Part shown: positions 16,121 through 26,824 of the stretch, in pieces
How positions within the stretch are numbered: the first letter of the stretch is position 1
Layout: the number at the start of each line of letters is the position of its first letter
Source of the DNA: Succinivibrio dextrinosolvens
GTDB lineage: Bacteria; Pseudomonadota; Gammaproteobacteria; Enterobacterales; Succinivibrionaceae
DNA: 64,000 nt
NCBI RefSeq assembly: GCF_011065405.1
Contig: NZ_CP047056.1
Span: forward strand, 1,262,747-1,326,746
Reading direction: 5' to 3'
The notes under the pieces: generated by a model
The model's database searches: none
Told to the model about the DNA's origin: nothing
Seen by the model: the letters and a program-made list of their open reading frames with translations, nothing else
Made by a program: the position numbers and the translations under genes

Positions 16121-18718
16121 ATGGCTGACAATAAAGTTGCCTACAATCCACAGGAAATTGAGCCTGAGGTACAGAAATACTGGGAAGAACATCAGACTTT
16201 CCGCGCAACAGAAGATAAAAACAAAGAGAAATACTACTGCCTAGTTATGTTTCCATATCCATCAGGCAGATTACATTTAGGTCATGTTAGAAACTATGCT
16301 CTAGGTGACGTTATTGCAAGATTTAACCGTTTATTAGGTAAAAACGTTCTTGCTCCTATCGGCTGGGATGCTTTCGGTCTGCCAGCAGAAAACGCTGCAA
16401 TCAAAAATAACAAGCAGCCAGGAGACTGGACCTATGAAAACATTTCCTACATGAAAGGTCAGTTAAAGTCACTTGGGCTTTCATACGATTGGGCCCGTGA
16501 GGTTGCAACCTGCCGACCAGAGTACTACAAGTGGGAGCAAAAATTCTTCGGTGAACTTTACAAGAAAGGACTTGTTTACAAGAAGGTTTCCACAGTTAAC
16601 TGGTGTCCTGTTGACAACACTGTGTTGGCTAACGAACAGGTTGAGAATGGCTGCTGCTGGAGATGCGGTTCTAAGGTCGAGCTTAAGGAAATCCCTCAGT
16701 GGTATCTGAAGATCACAGCATACGCAGAAGAGCTGTTAAACGATCTGGATAAGCTTGATGGCTGGCCAGAGCGTGTTCGTACCATGCAGAAAAACTGGAT
16801 CGGACGTTCTGAAGGCCTGAACATTACCTTCAAGGTCGACGGAAGCGATGATACCTTTACTGTGTACACCACCCGACCAGATACCTTCATGGGTATTACC
16901 TACATTTCAATTTCTGCTAATCATCCTCTGGTTAAGAAGTGCTGTGAAAACAATCCTGAACTTGAAGCTTTCTGTCAGGAATGCCGCACTCAGAAATTTG
17001 CAGAAGCAGATCTTGCCACCATGGAAAAGAAAGGTATGGCAACAGGTCTGTATGCTATTCATCCTATTACCGGAAGGAAGGTACCTATTTATGTTGCCAA
17101 CTTCGTTATCATGGATTATGGTACTGGTGCAGTTATGTCTGTTCCAGGCCACGATCAGCGTGACTACGAGTTTGCTAAGAAATATGGCATTGAAATCATT
17201 CCTGTAATCAAAGAGTCAAAGGAATCAGGTGATCCTGATCTGTCAGAGCACGCTTTTGTTGAGCACGGTATTGCCTGCCACTCTGGTGAATTTGACGGAA
17301 TGAACTTTGAAGAGGCTTTCAAAGCTATTGCTGACAAGCTTGAGAGCATGGGCTGTGCAGAGCGTAAGGTTAACTACAGATTACGTGACTGGGGAATTTC
17401 CCGTCAGCGTTACTGGGGTGCACCTATCCCAATGTTAACCATTGATGAGACTGGCGAAGTTGTTCCTGAGAAGGACGAGAATCTGCCAGTTGAGCTTCCA
17501 TATGACGTTAAGATCAATGGTGTAATTTCTCCTCTGAAGACTGACGAGAAGTGGTACAAGACCACCTATGAAGGAAAGAGCGCAACTCGTGAAACTGACA
17601 CCTTCGATACCTTCATGGAGTCATCATGGTACTTTGCAAGATACTGCTCCCCTCGTGATGAGAAGGAAATGTTCGACAAGGATGCAGCCAACTACTGGCT
17701 ACCTGTTGATCAGTACATTGGCGGTATTGAGCACGCTGTATTACACCTGCTGTACTCACGTTTCTTCTTCAAGCTGTTAAGAGATGCGGGAATGGTTAAA
17801 TATGACGAGCCATTCAAGCGTCTGCTGTGCCAGGGTATGGTACTTGCTGATGCCTACTACTACCTAGATGAGAAGGGAACTAAGAACTGGGTAAATCCTC
17901 TAGATGCATTCCCTACCCGTGACGATAAAGGTAATATTGTTTCAGCAGTAGATAAGGAAGGACATCAGCTGCATCATGAAGGTATGATCAAGATGTCTAA
18001 GTCTAAGGCTAACGGAATTGATCCTGAGTACATGGTTAAGATGTACGGTGCTGATACAGTTCGTCTGTTTATGTTATTCGCATCCCCTGCAGAACTGACT
18101 CTTGAGTGGAGACAGTCCGGTGTTGAAGGTTCACAGAGATTCCTACGTAAGCTATGGTCTCAGGTTCAGGATCTTGTTAATGCTGGTCCTAAGGTTACCC
18201 TTGACAAGAACAAGCTTACACCTGAGCTGAAGAAGTTAAGACATGAACTGCACGTAACCATTGAAAAGGTTACCGACGATATCGGCCGCAGACAGACCTT
18301 CAATACAGCTATTGCTGCAATTATGGAGCTTCTGAATCTTGCTAACAAGTGCACAGGAACTGATGAAGCTTCTATGGCTGTGCGTTATGAAGTATATAAT
18401 AGCGTTATTATCATGCTGTACCCAATTGTTCCTCATATCTGCTTCAAGCTATGGTCAATGCTTGGTAATACTACTGAGATTGATACTGAGACCTGGCCAG
18501 TTGCTGATAAGGAAGCTCTGAAGGAAGACGAAATCACCATCGTTGTTCAGATCAACGGAAAGGTTCGTGCAAAGATCAGTGTTGCCCCTAATGAAGATGA
18601 GGAAGCAGTTATCGCCAAGGCAAAAGAAACTCCTGAAGCACAGAAGTTTACCGAGGGTAAGCAGATCAAGAAATCAATCTACGTAAAGGGTAGACTGGTT
18701 AACATTGTTGCTGTCTAA
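16121..18718 (+). CDS. leuS: Leucyl-tRNA synthetase
   Basis: An 865-residue class I synthetase (E. coli 860). The HIGH motif appears in [16 protein letters not shown] near residue 45, and KMSKS appears in [12 protein letters not shown] near residue 625. The CP1 editing domain ([11 protein letters not shown], near residue 250) is present, so mischarged tRNA can be hydrolysed. The C-terminal anticodon-binding and LeuS-specific domains are complete. GGAG lies 10 bases before the ATG. Codon use is noticeably more biased than in neighbours, as expected for high expression. It is followed by lptE, the conserved order. Confidence 0.97.
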   Translation: MADNKVAYNPQEIEPEVQKYWEEHQTFRATEDKNKEKYYCLVMFPYPSGRLHLGHVRNYALGDVIARFNRLLGKNVLAPIGWDAFGLPAENAAIKNNKQPGDWTYENISYMKGQLKSLGLSYDWAREVATCRPEYYKWEQKFFGELYKKGLVYKKVSTVNWCPVDNTVLANEQVENGCCWRCGSKVELKEIPQWYLKITAYAEELLNDLDKLDGWPERVRTMQKNWIGRSEGLNITFKVDGSDDTFTVYTTRPDTFMGITYISISANHPLVKKCCENNPELEAFCQECRTQKFAEADLATMEKKGMATGLYAIHPITGRKVPIYVANFVIMDYGTGAVMSVPGHDQRDYEFAKKYGIEIIPVIKESKESGDPDLSEHAFVEHGIACHSGEFDGMNFEEAFKAIADKLESMGCAERKVNYRLRDWGISRQRYWGAPIPMLTIDETGEVVPEKDENLPVELPYDVKINGVISPLKTDEKWYKTTYEGKSATRETDTFDTFMESSWYFARYCSPRDEKEMFDKDAANYWLPVDQYIGGIEHAVLHLLYSRFFFKLLRDAGMVKYDEPFKRLLCQGMVLADAYYYLDEKGTKNWVNPLDAFPTRDDKGNIVSAVDKEGHQLHHEGMIKMSKSKANGIDPEYMVKMYGADTVRLFMLFASPAELTLEWRQSGVEGSQRFLRKLWSQVQDLVNAGPKVTLDKNKLTPELKKLRHELHVTIEKVTDDIGRRQTFNTAIAAIMELLNLANKCTGTDEASMAVRYEVYNSVIIMLYPIVPHICFKLWSMLGNTTEIDTETWPVADKEALKEDEITIVVQINGKVRAKISVAPNEDEEAVIAKAKETPEAQKFTEGKQIKKSIYVKGRLVNIVAV

Positions 18719-18736
18719 CAACTAAGGAAGAAGTGG

Positions 18737-19540
18737 ATGAGATTTAAGCTTTTTGCAGTTGGAGTAATGCTATTAGGGCTTAGTGCCTGTGGTTTTCATA
18801 TTCCTAATCAGAACAGACTTGGATCGACACTTGCTGAAATAGATGTTACAGGAGCATATCACGACCAGTTCTACAAGATGGTTGTGCAGAAGCTTCAGGT
18901 AAGAGGAGTTAAAGTTAATTACCAGGGAACAGCCAATCGCAAATTCAAAAGCCGTAAGGATGTTCCTTCTCTGGAAATTGCTGCTCCTTCTGTAAGTACT
19001 CCGATTGTTTCGATTGATGTTTTCGGTTCTGCCAAGGAATACAACATGGTGGTAACCACTTCGGCCATCCTGAAGATCCCAAATCACAGCAAGCCAATCA
19101 TCATCAGAAACGGCATCAGCAGACTTACCATTAACAAAGGTGATAACTCTCTGGCTAGTGCCAATGAGAGACAGATCCTTCTGGATGAAAGTTTAGACGA
19201 GCTTTCAGATCAGATGATCCGACGCATCAATTATCTTGGAAAACAGTCTGATCCGGACGCTTCAAAGGCAACACCAGCTCAGCTAGTGTTAGCAAAGGAT
19301 GAGGACAACAATGAGGTCTACATTGATAATTCACCTTCAATGACTCTTATTGATGCCCTGAAGGCTCAGCAGGTTCAGGAAAAATATGAAGCTGATTCCG
19401 TTGCTCTGTCAGAATTGAACAATGGTATTAGAGTCTTAAATCCTGAAAAGAAGTATGAGCTGCCTAAGACCAAGATAAAGATGGTTAATGAAGCTCCTGA
19501 TGATCTGAGTGCTGAAGGCTTCATCAAGAAAGACAAATAG
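18737..19540 (+). CDS. lptE: LPS-assembly lipoprotein LptE
   Basis: A 267-residue lipoprotein. The signal peptide ends in the lipobox LSAC near residue 18, followed by GFHIPN, the usual GFHLR-like start of mature LptE. LptE plugs the LptD barrel at the outer membrane for LPS export. The protein is about 75 residues longer than E. coli LptE because of a charged C-terminal extension (from about residue 190). It starts 18 bases after leuS. The identification rests on the N-terminus and the leuS-lptE-holA order. Confidence 0.88.
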   Translation: MRFKLFAVGVMLLGLSACGFHIPNQNRLGSTLAEIDVTGAYHDQFYKMVVQKLQVRGVKVNYQGTANRKFKSRKDVPSLEIAAPSVSTPIVSIDVFGSAKEYNMVVTTSAILKIPNHSKPIIIRNGISRLTINKGDNSLASANERQILLDESLDELSDQMIRRINYLGKQSDPDASKATPAQLVLAKDEDNNEVYIDNSPSMTLIDALKAQQVQEKYEADSVALSELNNGIRVLNPEKKYELPKTKIKMVNEAPDDLSAEGFIKKDK

Positions 19541-19577
19541 TTTTCTATGACTAGTGCGTTTTCTTTCAGAAATTCTC

Positions 19578-19609
19578 AAAAGTCAGCTTAAGGCTGACTT
19601 TTGTTTTCG
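19578..19609 (+). terminator. Rho-independent terminator after lptE
   Basis: AAAAGTCAGC (19578-19587), loop TTAAG, then GCTGACTTTT (19593-19602) followed by GTTTTC. A 10-bp perfect stem with a T-rich tail separates leuS-lptE from holA. Confidence 0.8.
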
Positions 19610-19679
19610 ACGATTCTGCTAAAATCAGTTCTAACTTGTTACTACTAATTATATAAGAGTAAATTCCTGCGGATTTAGT

Positions 19680-20777
19680 ATGGCATTAGCACCTGTTTAC
19701 GTTATTTCAAGTGATGAGCCTTTTCTTAAGAATGAGAAAAGCTCCATGTTGATTCAGATGGCACGAAAGGAACTGCCAGAAGCTGAATTCATGCTCTTTA
19801 CAAATAACGATTTTTCCTCCGGTGCCACCGCTAATCTTGCAAGACTGGAGAATGAACTTATTGATCCAGGTCTCTTTGGCGGAGATCGCATCATTAAGAT
19901 TTATCTTGATTCAATCAACTCAACTACGGTACAGGTTCTTCAGCTTTTGGCAAAGAGATCAAGACCAGGGGTTGTCTGTGTGGTTGAAATTCCAAGAATT
20001 AAAAAGACCACTCTGCCAACAGCTCCTGAGAAATATACCGATAAATTCCGCGGTCAAAGTTCTGTGGAAACTAAACTCAAACATGTTCTAGCTTTTCTGA
20101 TGGATATAGGAGGGATCAATGAAATTCTTTATGCTCCATCAGGCGTACAGTTCAGTCAATGGATCAGTAAACAGGCTCAGAAACATGGACTTTCAGTAGC
20201 CCCTGAGGTTATTTCCTTTTTATCTCTTTGCTGCGAGGGAAATCTCGTGGCAGTAGATCAGTTTTTCTCAATTGCGAAAATCTCGGGGAAAACCAATATT
20301 GATCTTGAGACCGCAAAAGCTTACCTTGAATCAAGCAGCCGCTATACTGGATTTGAATTTTCAGAGGCTGTTCTGGCACCAAATACACAGAGAGCACTGA
20401 ATATTCTAGCCTCCTTATGTCAGACAAATACCAACAGAACACAGATTCTATCCATGGTTGTATCTAATTTCGACAAAATGCTCTGGGTTATGAGAAAATT
20501 AAAGGAACCAGAGAATATTCAAATTTTAAAATCCAGAAATTTTAAAGAAAGAGCAGCCTTCTTTAAATCATATGGAATAGTACTGCCCTCAACATCAGAT
20601 GTTATTCTCCGTGCAGCTCAAACCATGCCTCAGGATTTCTATGACTATCTTGTAACAGAGCTTGCTCAGGCAGCAAAATATCTTCAGGAATTTGACGATA
20701 AAAAGGCATATCAGTCACTTCAGAACATGGCTGTCTCTGTTTATACATCTGCAGTACGAGAATTGAAAAAACTCTAA
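19680..20777 (+). CDS. holA: DNA polymerase III delta subunit
   Basis: A 365-residue clamp-loader subunit (E. coli 343) that opens the beta clamp. The family pattern is visible: VYVISSDEPFLKNE near the N-terminus, then LIDPGLFGGDRIIKIYLDS and the C-terminal collar domain. It is located between lptE and nadD as in E. coli. An insert around residues 98-125 (IKKTTLPTAPEKYTDK) is longer than usual. The stop TAA shares its last A with the nadD ATG. Confidence 0.92.
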   Translation: MALAPVYVISSDEPFLKNEKSSMLIQMARKELPEAEFMLFTNNDFSSGATANLARLENELIDPGLFGGDRIIKIYLDSINSTTVQVLQLLAKRSRPGVVCVVEIPRIKKTTLPTAPEKYTDKFRGQSSVETKLKHVLAFLMDIGGINEILYAPSGVQFSQWISKQAQKHGLSVAPEVISFLSLCCEGNLVAVDQFFSIAKISGKTNIDLETAKAYLESSSRYTGFEFSEAVLAPNTQRALNILASLCQTNTNRTQILSMVVSNFDKMLWVMRKLKEPENIQILKSRNFKERAAFFKSYGIVLPSTSDVILRAAQTMPQDFYDYLVTELAQAAKYLQEFDDKKAYQSLQNMAVSVYTSAVRELKKL

Positions 20778-21499
20778 TGGAAAAGACTATAAAGAAAATC
20801 GGAGTTCTTGGAGGCAGCTTCAATCCTCCACACAATGATCACATAAGAATTGCAGAATATATCAGGAACAGACTTGATCTTGATTTGTTTCTCATTGTGC
20901 CTAATGCCTTGCCTCCTCACAAGGATACCTGTCATGTTGAATTTTCACACCGCCGCAGGATGCTTCAGATACTGACAGAAAACCACAGCGCACTTCAGAT
21001 TAGTGATCTTGAAAAAGATCCTAATGTACCACATTACACCATTGATCTGATTGATAAAATCAAGTCCGAGTATCCTCAATCCACAGTATTCTTCTGCATG
21101 GGCATGGATTCACTTATTTATCTCGATAAATGGCGTAACGGACTTGATATAACAGATAAATGTAATATCGTGGTAATTGGAAGAAAGGGCTACAGTGTTG
21201 ATGATTCAAATCCTGAGGTAAAGGATTATCTGAAAACTCATGCAGTTTATGAGTCGGATTCAACTTTTTCAGAAAAGCTTAATGAAAAAAAAGGTAACTG
21301 CTTTTTACTAAAAGAATGCTTTAATGATGTAAGTTCTAGTAAAATAAGGCAGGAATTTGAAGAATACTATAAAACAGCTGAACAGCATATGGATTTAGCG
21401 GAATATGCCGATAAATTCCCCTACTCACTGACTTATCTTGATAGAGGGATTATTGAGTATATTGTAAAGAATTCACTATACAGAAAGAGAGAATCTTAA
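20777..21499 (+). CDS. nadD: Nicotinate-mononucleotide adenylyltransferase
   Basis: A 240-residue NaMN adenylyltransferase, the step making deamido-NAD in NAD synthesis. The nucleotidyltransferase motif GGSFNPPHNDHI (about 13-24) and the C-terminal SSSKIRQ signature are present. It is longer than E. coli NadD (213) because of inserts around residues 150-175. The ATG overlaps the holA stop by one base (TAATG), a classical coupled junction. Confidence 0.94.
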   Translation: MEKTIKKIGVLGGSFNPPHNDHIRIAEYIRNRLDLDLFLIVPNALPPHKDTCHVEFSHRRRMLQILTENHSALQISDLEKDPNVPHYTIDLIDKIKSEYPQSTVFFCMGMDSLIYLDKWRNGLDITDKCNIVVIGRKGYSVDDSNPEVKDYLKTHAVYESDSTFSEKLNEKKGNCFLLKECFNDVSSSKIRQEFEEYYKTAEQHMDLAEYADKFPYSLTYLDRGIIEYIVKNSLYRKRES

Positions 21500-21500
21500 T

Positions 21501-21836
21501 TTGGAAAACGATATTTTAATTCAGAAATGTATAAAGACTCTTGAGGATTCAAAGGCAAGAGATCTGGTAAGCATTGACGTTAAGGAACATTCATCTATTG
21601 CAGACAATATGGTGATCTGTACCGGTACTTCAAACCGACATGTAAGTGCAATTGCCCAAAAGCTAGTAGACAATCTATACAAGGAAGGGTTAAAGCACAT
21701 CAAGATTTCAGGGGAACAGCTTGGTGAATGGGTTATCGTCGACACTGGCTCAGTAATGGTACACATTCTTCAGAATGAAGCTAGAGAAAGGTATGAACTT
21801 GATGACCTATACCGCTGCATGGCCTCAGGATTTTAA
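21501..21836 (+). CDS. rsfS: Ribosome silencing factor RsfS
   Basis: A 111-residue protein (E. coli 105) that binds L14 and blocks subunit joining in starvation. Family motifs are ICTGTSNRHVSAIAQ and GEWVIVDTGSVMVHI. The start codon is TTG 21501, one base after the nadD stop; no better ATG exists and the N-terminus aligns with the family. It is directly followed by rlmH after 3 bases, the conserved pair. Confidence 0.94.
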   Translation: MENDILIQKCIKTLEDSKARDLVSIDVKEHSSIADNMVICTGTSNRHVSAIAQKLVDNLYKEGLKHIKISGEQLGEWVIVDTGSVMVHILQNEARERYELDDLYRCMASGF

Positions 21837-21839
21837 GGA

Positions 21840-22310
21840 ATGAAACTGATTATCATTGCTGTTGGCAACAAAATGCCAGCATGGGTAACTGAAGCTTTTA
21901 CAGATTATCAGAAAAGATTTCCTCCTGAGATGAAACTGGTATTAGAGGAAATTGCTCCTGTGAAACGTAACGGAAAAAACTCCGATGAAAAGGCCAAGGA
22001 ACAGGAAGCAAAGATGATCCTTGAGGCTTTACCAAAAAAAGCCTACATAATTGCCCTGGATGAAAGAGGAAAACAGTTTACCTCTCTGGAACTTGGAGAT
22101 AAGGTTGGCGTCTGGCAAAATCTTGGAATGGACGTTGTTCTGATTATTGGAGGGCCAAACGGCCTCACAGACGAAGTTAGAAACAAAGCCAATGAGCTTT
22201 GGTCTCTTTCAAAACTTACACTTCCTCATCCACTGGTAAGAGTTTTTCTTGCGGAAACCATTTATAGAGGATGGAGTATTTACGCAAATTTACCTTACCA
22301 TCGGGCATAA
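21840..22310 (+). CDS. rlmH: 23S rRNA pseudouridine-1915 N3-methyltransferase
   Basis: A 156-residue SPOUT methyltransferase (E. coli 155). The N-terminus MKLIIIAVGNKMPAWV and the SAM-binding knot LIIGGPNGL with C-terminal YRGWSIYANLPYHRA are all present. It modifies pseudouridine 1915 in helix 69 of 23S rRNA. It lies three bases after rsfS and upstream of the mrd genes. The 127-base gap after it is AT-rich and probably contains the mrdA promoter. Confidence 0.96.
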   Translation: MKLIIIAVGNKMPAWVTEAFTDYQKRFPPEMKLVLEEIAPVKRNGKNSDEKAKEQEAKMILEALPKKAYIIALDERGKQFTSLELGDKVGVWQNLGMDVVLIIGGPNGLTDEVRNKANELWSLSKLTLPHPLVRVFLAETIYRGWSIYANLPYHRA

Positions 22311-22437
22311 ATATCAAGATTATTTGAAAACCTCCGCAAAATTACTTAAAAAAAATAAAATATACGAATACTATAATTATTTATCGCTAAAATAATAAGT
22401 AAGTGCGGAAAATATAAGAAGAATTTTAGAGAAAAAA

Positions 22438-24456
22438 TTGTCAATTTTTAGCAGAAAAAGTCGACACGAGCGTCCTCTTTTCGGAAAAATAAAGAAAAGA
22501 CGTTATTCCTCAGAGGGCGGACTGGGTAAGCAGAATCGCAACGAGGAACTTGAACTAAGAGTATTCCGTTCCAGAGTTTTCATATGCATTGGTATATCCA
22601 TACTGATGGTAGTTATCCTTTTCTGTAATCTTTATTATCTGCAGATTATCTCCTATCAGGACTATAAAACCCGTTCCAATGAAAACAGCATCAAGGTAAT
22701 GCCGGTTGTACCTCCTCGAGGAATTATCTACGATCGCAATCTCGTGGTTTTGGCAGATAATGCACCTGTTTATCATCTGGTGCTATTCCCAAACAAACAG
22801 ATCAAGACTAAAGACACCATTGTTGAATTAGATAAGCTGCTTGAACTAAACCTTTCTGAAAAGGATATTTCAAGATTACTCTATGAATCTAAAACCAGAA
22901 AGAGATTCTCAGGAGTTGAGCTTTCTAACTTTCTCTCAGAGGAGCAGATAGCAACTTTTGCAGTAAATTCATATAAATATCCTAATGCACAGATTGTAGC
23001 AAACCTGAAGAGATATTATCCATTTGCAGATATTACCACTCATACCACAGGCTACGTATCTAGAATCAACCAGAATGACGTAAAAAAACTGGCCAGCTCA
23101 GGAAAACTTGAGAACTATGAAGGCTCTACTGAAATCGGAAAACTAGGTATTGAAAAATTCTATGAGGATTCCCTGCATGGTGAAACCGGTTCAACCAAGG
23201 TTGAAGTCAACTCCCATGGACAGGTTATCAGGACACTGAATTATGAGCCTCCCGTTCCAGGAAAAGATCTCAAGCTCACCATTGATATCAGACTGCAGTA
23301 TTACGCCCAGGAAATATTCGGTCATATGAAAGGAGCTGTGGTCGCCATTGATCCTTCAAACGGAGAAATCCTGGCGATGTATTCAAATCCTAGCTACGAT
23401 CCTAATCCATTTGTACGCGGCATCCGTTCTGGCGAATACAAACGTCTTCTAGACAATCCTGGTCATCCACTGATCAACCGAGCCACCCAGGGTGGTTATG
23501 CACCAGCCTCAACAGTTAAGCCTCTGCTTTGTGTAATGGGACTGAATGAAAAACTAATCACAACAAAAGGAAACTTCTTTGGAGCTCCTTATTTCAAACT
23601 GCCTGGTTCAACACACCAGTTCCGTGACTGGAGAGCCTGGGGTCATGGATGGATGGACTTATACAGAGCAATTGAAATCTCTGCAGATACTTATTTCTAC
23701 GATCTTGCCTACAGAGCAGGAATCAACAGAATTCACGACTACCTTGACAGATACGGATTCGGAAAGAAAACCGGAATTGATATTTCTGAGGAGTCTTTAG
23801 GAATAAATCCATCTCGCGACTGGAAAAAATCTCGTTTCAATCAGCAGTGGCATCTTGGTGATACCGTACCTATCGGTATCGGTCAGGGCTATTGGACCTC
23901 AACACTGATGCAGCTTGCAAAGGCTCATGCAACACTTGCAAACCGAGGTGTTACAAGAACGCCTCATCTACTTAAGGAAATGGTTGATCCAACTACCAAT
24001 GAAATCACCGCATATACTCAGGAAGAACCTGAAGATACACTGAAGGTTACGGATCCTCAGTACTTTGAGGACTGTAGAATCGGTATGTATCTGGTGGTTA
24101 ACGGACCGGAAGGTACCGGAAGAAGAGCATTCTTCGGGGCAAAATACAAGGCAGCAGGAAAATCAGGTACAGCTCAGGTTGTATCCATCAAGCAGGGTGA
24201 AAAATACAATGCCGCCAAGCTCAAGGTTGAACATCGAGACAATGCTCTATTTGTTGCCTATGCCCCATTTAAACAGCCTAGAATTCTTGTAGCGGTTATT
24301 CTTGAGAATGAGGGAGGCGGTTCGACAAAAGCAGCCCCTGTTGCCAGAGCCATGATCGACAAGTATCTTTTAGATCTTTATCCTAACGGCTACATGGGAG
24401 ATCCAAATCCTCAGGTAGTAAAATTCGGAATGGGTGGCACTGTCGTATTACAGTAA
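22438..24456 (+). CDS. mrdA: Penicillin-binding protein 2
   Basis: A 672-residue class B transpeptidase of the elongasome (E. coli 633). A basic N-terminus is followed by one membrane helix (about 44-64), the pedestal domain starting VPPRGIIYDRN, and the transpeptidase domain with ASTVKP (active-site Ser), SAD and KSGTAQ motifs. The start is TTG 22438. It works with RodA, encoded next, to build side-wall peptidoglycan. Order mrdA-mrdB-mltB-rlpA-dacA is closer to Pseudomonas than to E. coli. Confidence 0.96.
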   Translation: MSIFSRKSRHERPLFGKIKKRRYSSEGGLGKQNRNEELELRVFRSRVFICIGISILMVVILFCNLYYLQIISYQDYKTRSNENSIKVMPVVPPRGIIYDRNLVVLADNAPVYHLVLFPNKQIKTKDTIVELDKLLELNLSEKDISRLLYESKTRKRFSGVELSNFLSEEQIATFAVNSYKYPNAQIVANLKRYYPFADITTHTTGYVSRINQNDVKKLASSGKLENYEGSTEIGKLGIEKFYEDSLHGETGSTKVEVNSHGQVIRTLNYEPPVPGKDLKLTIDIRLQYYAQEIFGHMKGAVVAIDPSNGEILAMYSNPSYDPNPFVRGIRSGEYKRLLDNPGHPLINRATQGGYAPASTVKPLLCVMGLNEKLITTKGNFFGAPYFKLPGSTHQFRDWRAWGHGWMDLYRAIEISADTYFYDLAYRAGINRIHDYLDRYGFGKKTGIDISEESLGINPSRDWKKSRFNQQWHLGDTVPIGIGQGYWTSTLMQLAKAHATLANRGVTRTPHLLKEMVDPTTNEITAYTQEEPEDTLKVTDPQYFEDCRIGMYLVVNGPEGTGRRAFFGAKYKAAGKSGTAQVVSIKQGEKYNAAKLKVEHRDNALFVAYAPFKQPRILVAVILENEGGGSTKAAPVARAMIDKYLLDLYPNGYMGDPNPQVVKFGMGGTVVLQ

Positions 24457-24490
24457 AACAGACAAAACAGTTTAATATCAGAAAAATAAT

Positions 24491-25642
24491 ATGTCAGAAG
24501 ATAAAAATACACTAAGTCAGGTTAACAGCAACAGCATAGGTAAGAATTTCTTCACCCGACACCACATTGATCTTCCTTTAATGTTTGGTCTATTCTTAGC
24601 TCTCTGTTTCAGTCTGTTTGTTCTTTATTCCGCATCTGGTCAGGAAGCAGATATGCTGATTCGACAGATTACAAGAACAGGCGCGGCTTTCGTGCTGATG
24701 ATTGCAGTTGCTCAGATTCCACCTAAATACTTTGCAAAAGCCTCAACCTATCTGTACATCATTGGCGTTATTCTACTGGTTTTAGTAGAGCTTTTCGGAG
24801 ATATTTCCAAAGGAGCTCAGAGATGGCTTAATCTCGGTATTGTAAGAATTCAGCCATCAGAGTTTTTCAAGGTGGTAATGCCTCTTTCTGTAGCAGCCTT
24901 CCTTGCAAAAACAGCACTTCCTCCAAAACTGCTGCACACCATCTGTTCCTTCATTATCGTAGGTATACCTACAGTTCTGATTCTAATGCAGCCTGACTTA
25001 GGAACTGCAGCACTAGTTTCAGTTGCAGGCTTTATCTGTATCTTTATTGCAGGTCTGTCATGGTGGTGGCTGATTGCAGGAGCAATTGCAGGAGCTGCCG
25101 CACTTCCTGTAATCTGGAATTTTGTGCTTCACGACTATCAGAAACAGCGCGTATTTACTCTGCTTGACCCTTCATCTGATCCATTAGGTGCCGGCTATCA
25201 CATCATTCAATCTAAAATCGCCATCGGCTCAGGCGGTCTTTATGGAAAAGGCTGGCTACAGGGTAGTCAGTCTCAGCTGGACTTTTTGCCAGAACCTCAT
25301 ACTGATTTTATTTTTGCTGTGCTTTCAGAGGAAACTGGACTTGTAGGATTCCTCATTCTGATATCACTATACTGTTTTATAATCGGAAGATGTGTCGTCA
25401 TCACCTTAAATGCCCGTCATAACTTTGAAAGAATTCTGTGTGGAAGTTTCACTTTTACCTTCATGTTCTACATCTTTGTAAATATCGGCATGGTGTCAGG
25501 TATTCTCCCTGTAGTAGGTGTACCACTGCCGCTGATCAGTTACGGCGGTACAGCAATGATTACCCTTATGATCTGCTTTGGAATCATGATGTCTATTCAC
25601 ACTCATAAAAAAGTAAGTTTCTTTAAGAAGGATAATAAGTAA
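24491..25642 (+). CDS. mrdB: Peptidoglycan glycosyltransferase RodA
   Basis: A 383-residue SEDS polymerase (E. coli 370) with about ten membrane helices. Family signatures include RWLNLGIVRIQPSEFFK near residue 115, QPDLGTA near 160 and LPEPHTDFIFAVLSEETG near 266, plus GVPLPLISYGGT near 340. It polymerises glycan strands for PBP2. It begins 34 bases after mrdA. The stop is followed at once by AAGGAGG, which serves mltB. Confidence 0.96.
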   Translation: MSEDKNTLSQVNSNSIGKNFFTRHHIDLPLMFGLFLALCFSLFVLYSASGQEADMLIRQITRTGAAFVLMIAVAQIPPKYFAKASTYLYIIGVILLVLVELFGDISKGAQRWLNLGIVRIQPSEFFKVVMPLSVAAFLAKTALPPKLLHTICSFIIVGIPTVLILMQPDLGTAALVSVAGFICIFIAGLSWWWLIAGAIAGAAALPVIWNFVLHDYQKQRVFTLLDPSSDPLGAGYHIIQSKIAIGSGGLYGKGWLQGSQSQLDFLPEPHTDFIFAVLSEETGLVGFLILISLYCFIIGRCVVITLNARHNFERILCGSFTFTFMFYIFVNIGMVSGILPVVGVPLPLISYGGTAMITLMICFGIMMSIHTHKKVSFFKKDNK

Positions 25643-25678
25643 GGAGGCTGCACCCTTGGTGCGGACATATAGAAAAGA

Positions 25679-26686
25679 ATGAAAAAAACAATTAGTAAAC
25701 TGGCCATCGCATTGGGATTATCCTTTTTTGCCAATTCATACGTAGCGGCAGCTCCTAATTATAATGAACTTGCACAGTACGCTGGAATTGATGTTCAGAC
25801 ACTAAAAGATGCAATCTCCCAGGCTGTTTATCAACAGAAGATTATTGACGCAATAACCAGACCATCAGAGGGGAAACCTTGGTGGCAGTATCGCAAGATC
25901 TTTATTACCACCTCAAGAATCGAGGCTGCTGTAAAGTTCTATTTCGAGAATGAAAAAACTCTTCTAAAAGCTCAGAAGGAATTCGGTGTTCCTTATGAGA
26001 TTATCTGTGCAATTATTGGAGTAGAGACTTTCTTTGGTAAAAATATGGGCAGCTGGAGAGTTCTTGATGCACTTTATACTCTTGGCTTTAACTATCCAAA
26101 AAGAGAAGCTTACTTCTCAAAGGAATTTGCTAGATTCGTAGCATTGGCTTCAAGAGAAGATTGGAAGTACAACGATATCAAAGGTTCATATGCAGGAGCT
26201 ATGGGTATGGGGCAGTTTATGCCTTCTGCCTATCTTGACTATGCAGTAGACTATGATGGTGATGGCTATGTAAATCTGTTTACCAACAGAGTAGATGCGA
26301 TCGGCTCAGTTGCAAATTATTTCAATGGACATGGCTGGCAGACAGGCAGAGGTATCTACTATCCATGCCATATCAACAATGCAGATCCTAAAGTTCTTAT
26401 GGACAAACAATGGAATCTTACTGTCGAGGAACTGTACAAGTCAGGAGCGACCACCAAGGTTAATCTGAGTCCAAATCAGAAAATTAGACTGTTTGCATAT
26501 GATCTTGAGAACGGTCAGAAGGGGTATGCTGTAGGACTTGAGAATTTCCACTCTATTATGAGATACAACACCTCTCCGCTGTATGCTCGTGCTGTATATG
26601 AACTGTCGGAGTTCATTGCAATTGGAGTCAATAAGGTAAAACAGCAGCAGGGACAGAAAGTAGTACACAGAAGCAAAAAGCCATAA
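25679..26686 (+). CDS. mltB: Membrane-bound lytic murein transglycosylase B
   Basis: A 335-residue periplasmic lytic transglycosylase. A signal peptide (about 1-24) is followed by the SLT-2/MltB domain: IIGVETFFGKNMGSWRVLDA (catalytic Glu near 117) and YAGAMGMGQFMPSAYLDYAV. No lipobox Cys is present, so it is probably soluble, unlike E. coli MltB. It cleaves glycan strands to 1,6-anhydroMurNAc. A 7-bp hairpin (25648-25664) lies between the AAGGAGG at 25641 and the ATG, making the spacer partly structured. Confidence 0.92.
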   Translation: MKKTISKLAIALGLSFFANSYVAAAPNYNELAQYAGIDVQTLKDAISQAVYQQKIIDAITRPSEGKPWWQYRKIFITTSRIEAAVKFYFENEKTLLKAQKEFGVPYEIICAIIGVETFFGKNMGSWRVLDALYTLGFNYPKREAYFSKEFARFVALASREDWKYNDIKGSYAGAMGMGQFMPSAYLDYAVDYDGDGYVNLFTNRVDAIGSVANYFNGHGWQTGRGIYYPCHINNADPKVLMDKQWNLTVEELYKSGATTKVNLSPNQKIRLFAYDLENGQKGYAVGLENFHSIMRYNTSPLYARAVYELSEFIAIGVNKVKQQQGQKVVHRSKKP

Positions 26687-26824
26687 TCTGAAAGTCACAG
26701 TCTTGAACGCTGAAAACAAAATAAATATAAAGTAATAAAAATGCTTTTAAGTGTAACTCGTAAACATTAAAATGTTATGCTTGAAATCTGTTTTTTGCCG
26801 ATGAAAATTGAGAGATTCTTTTTA

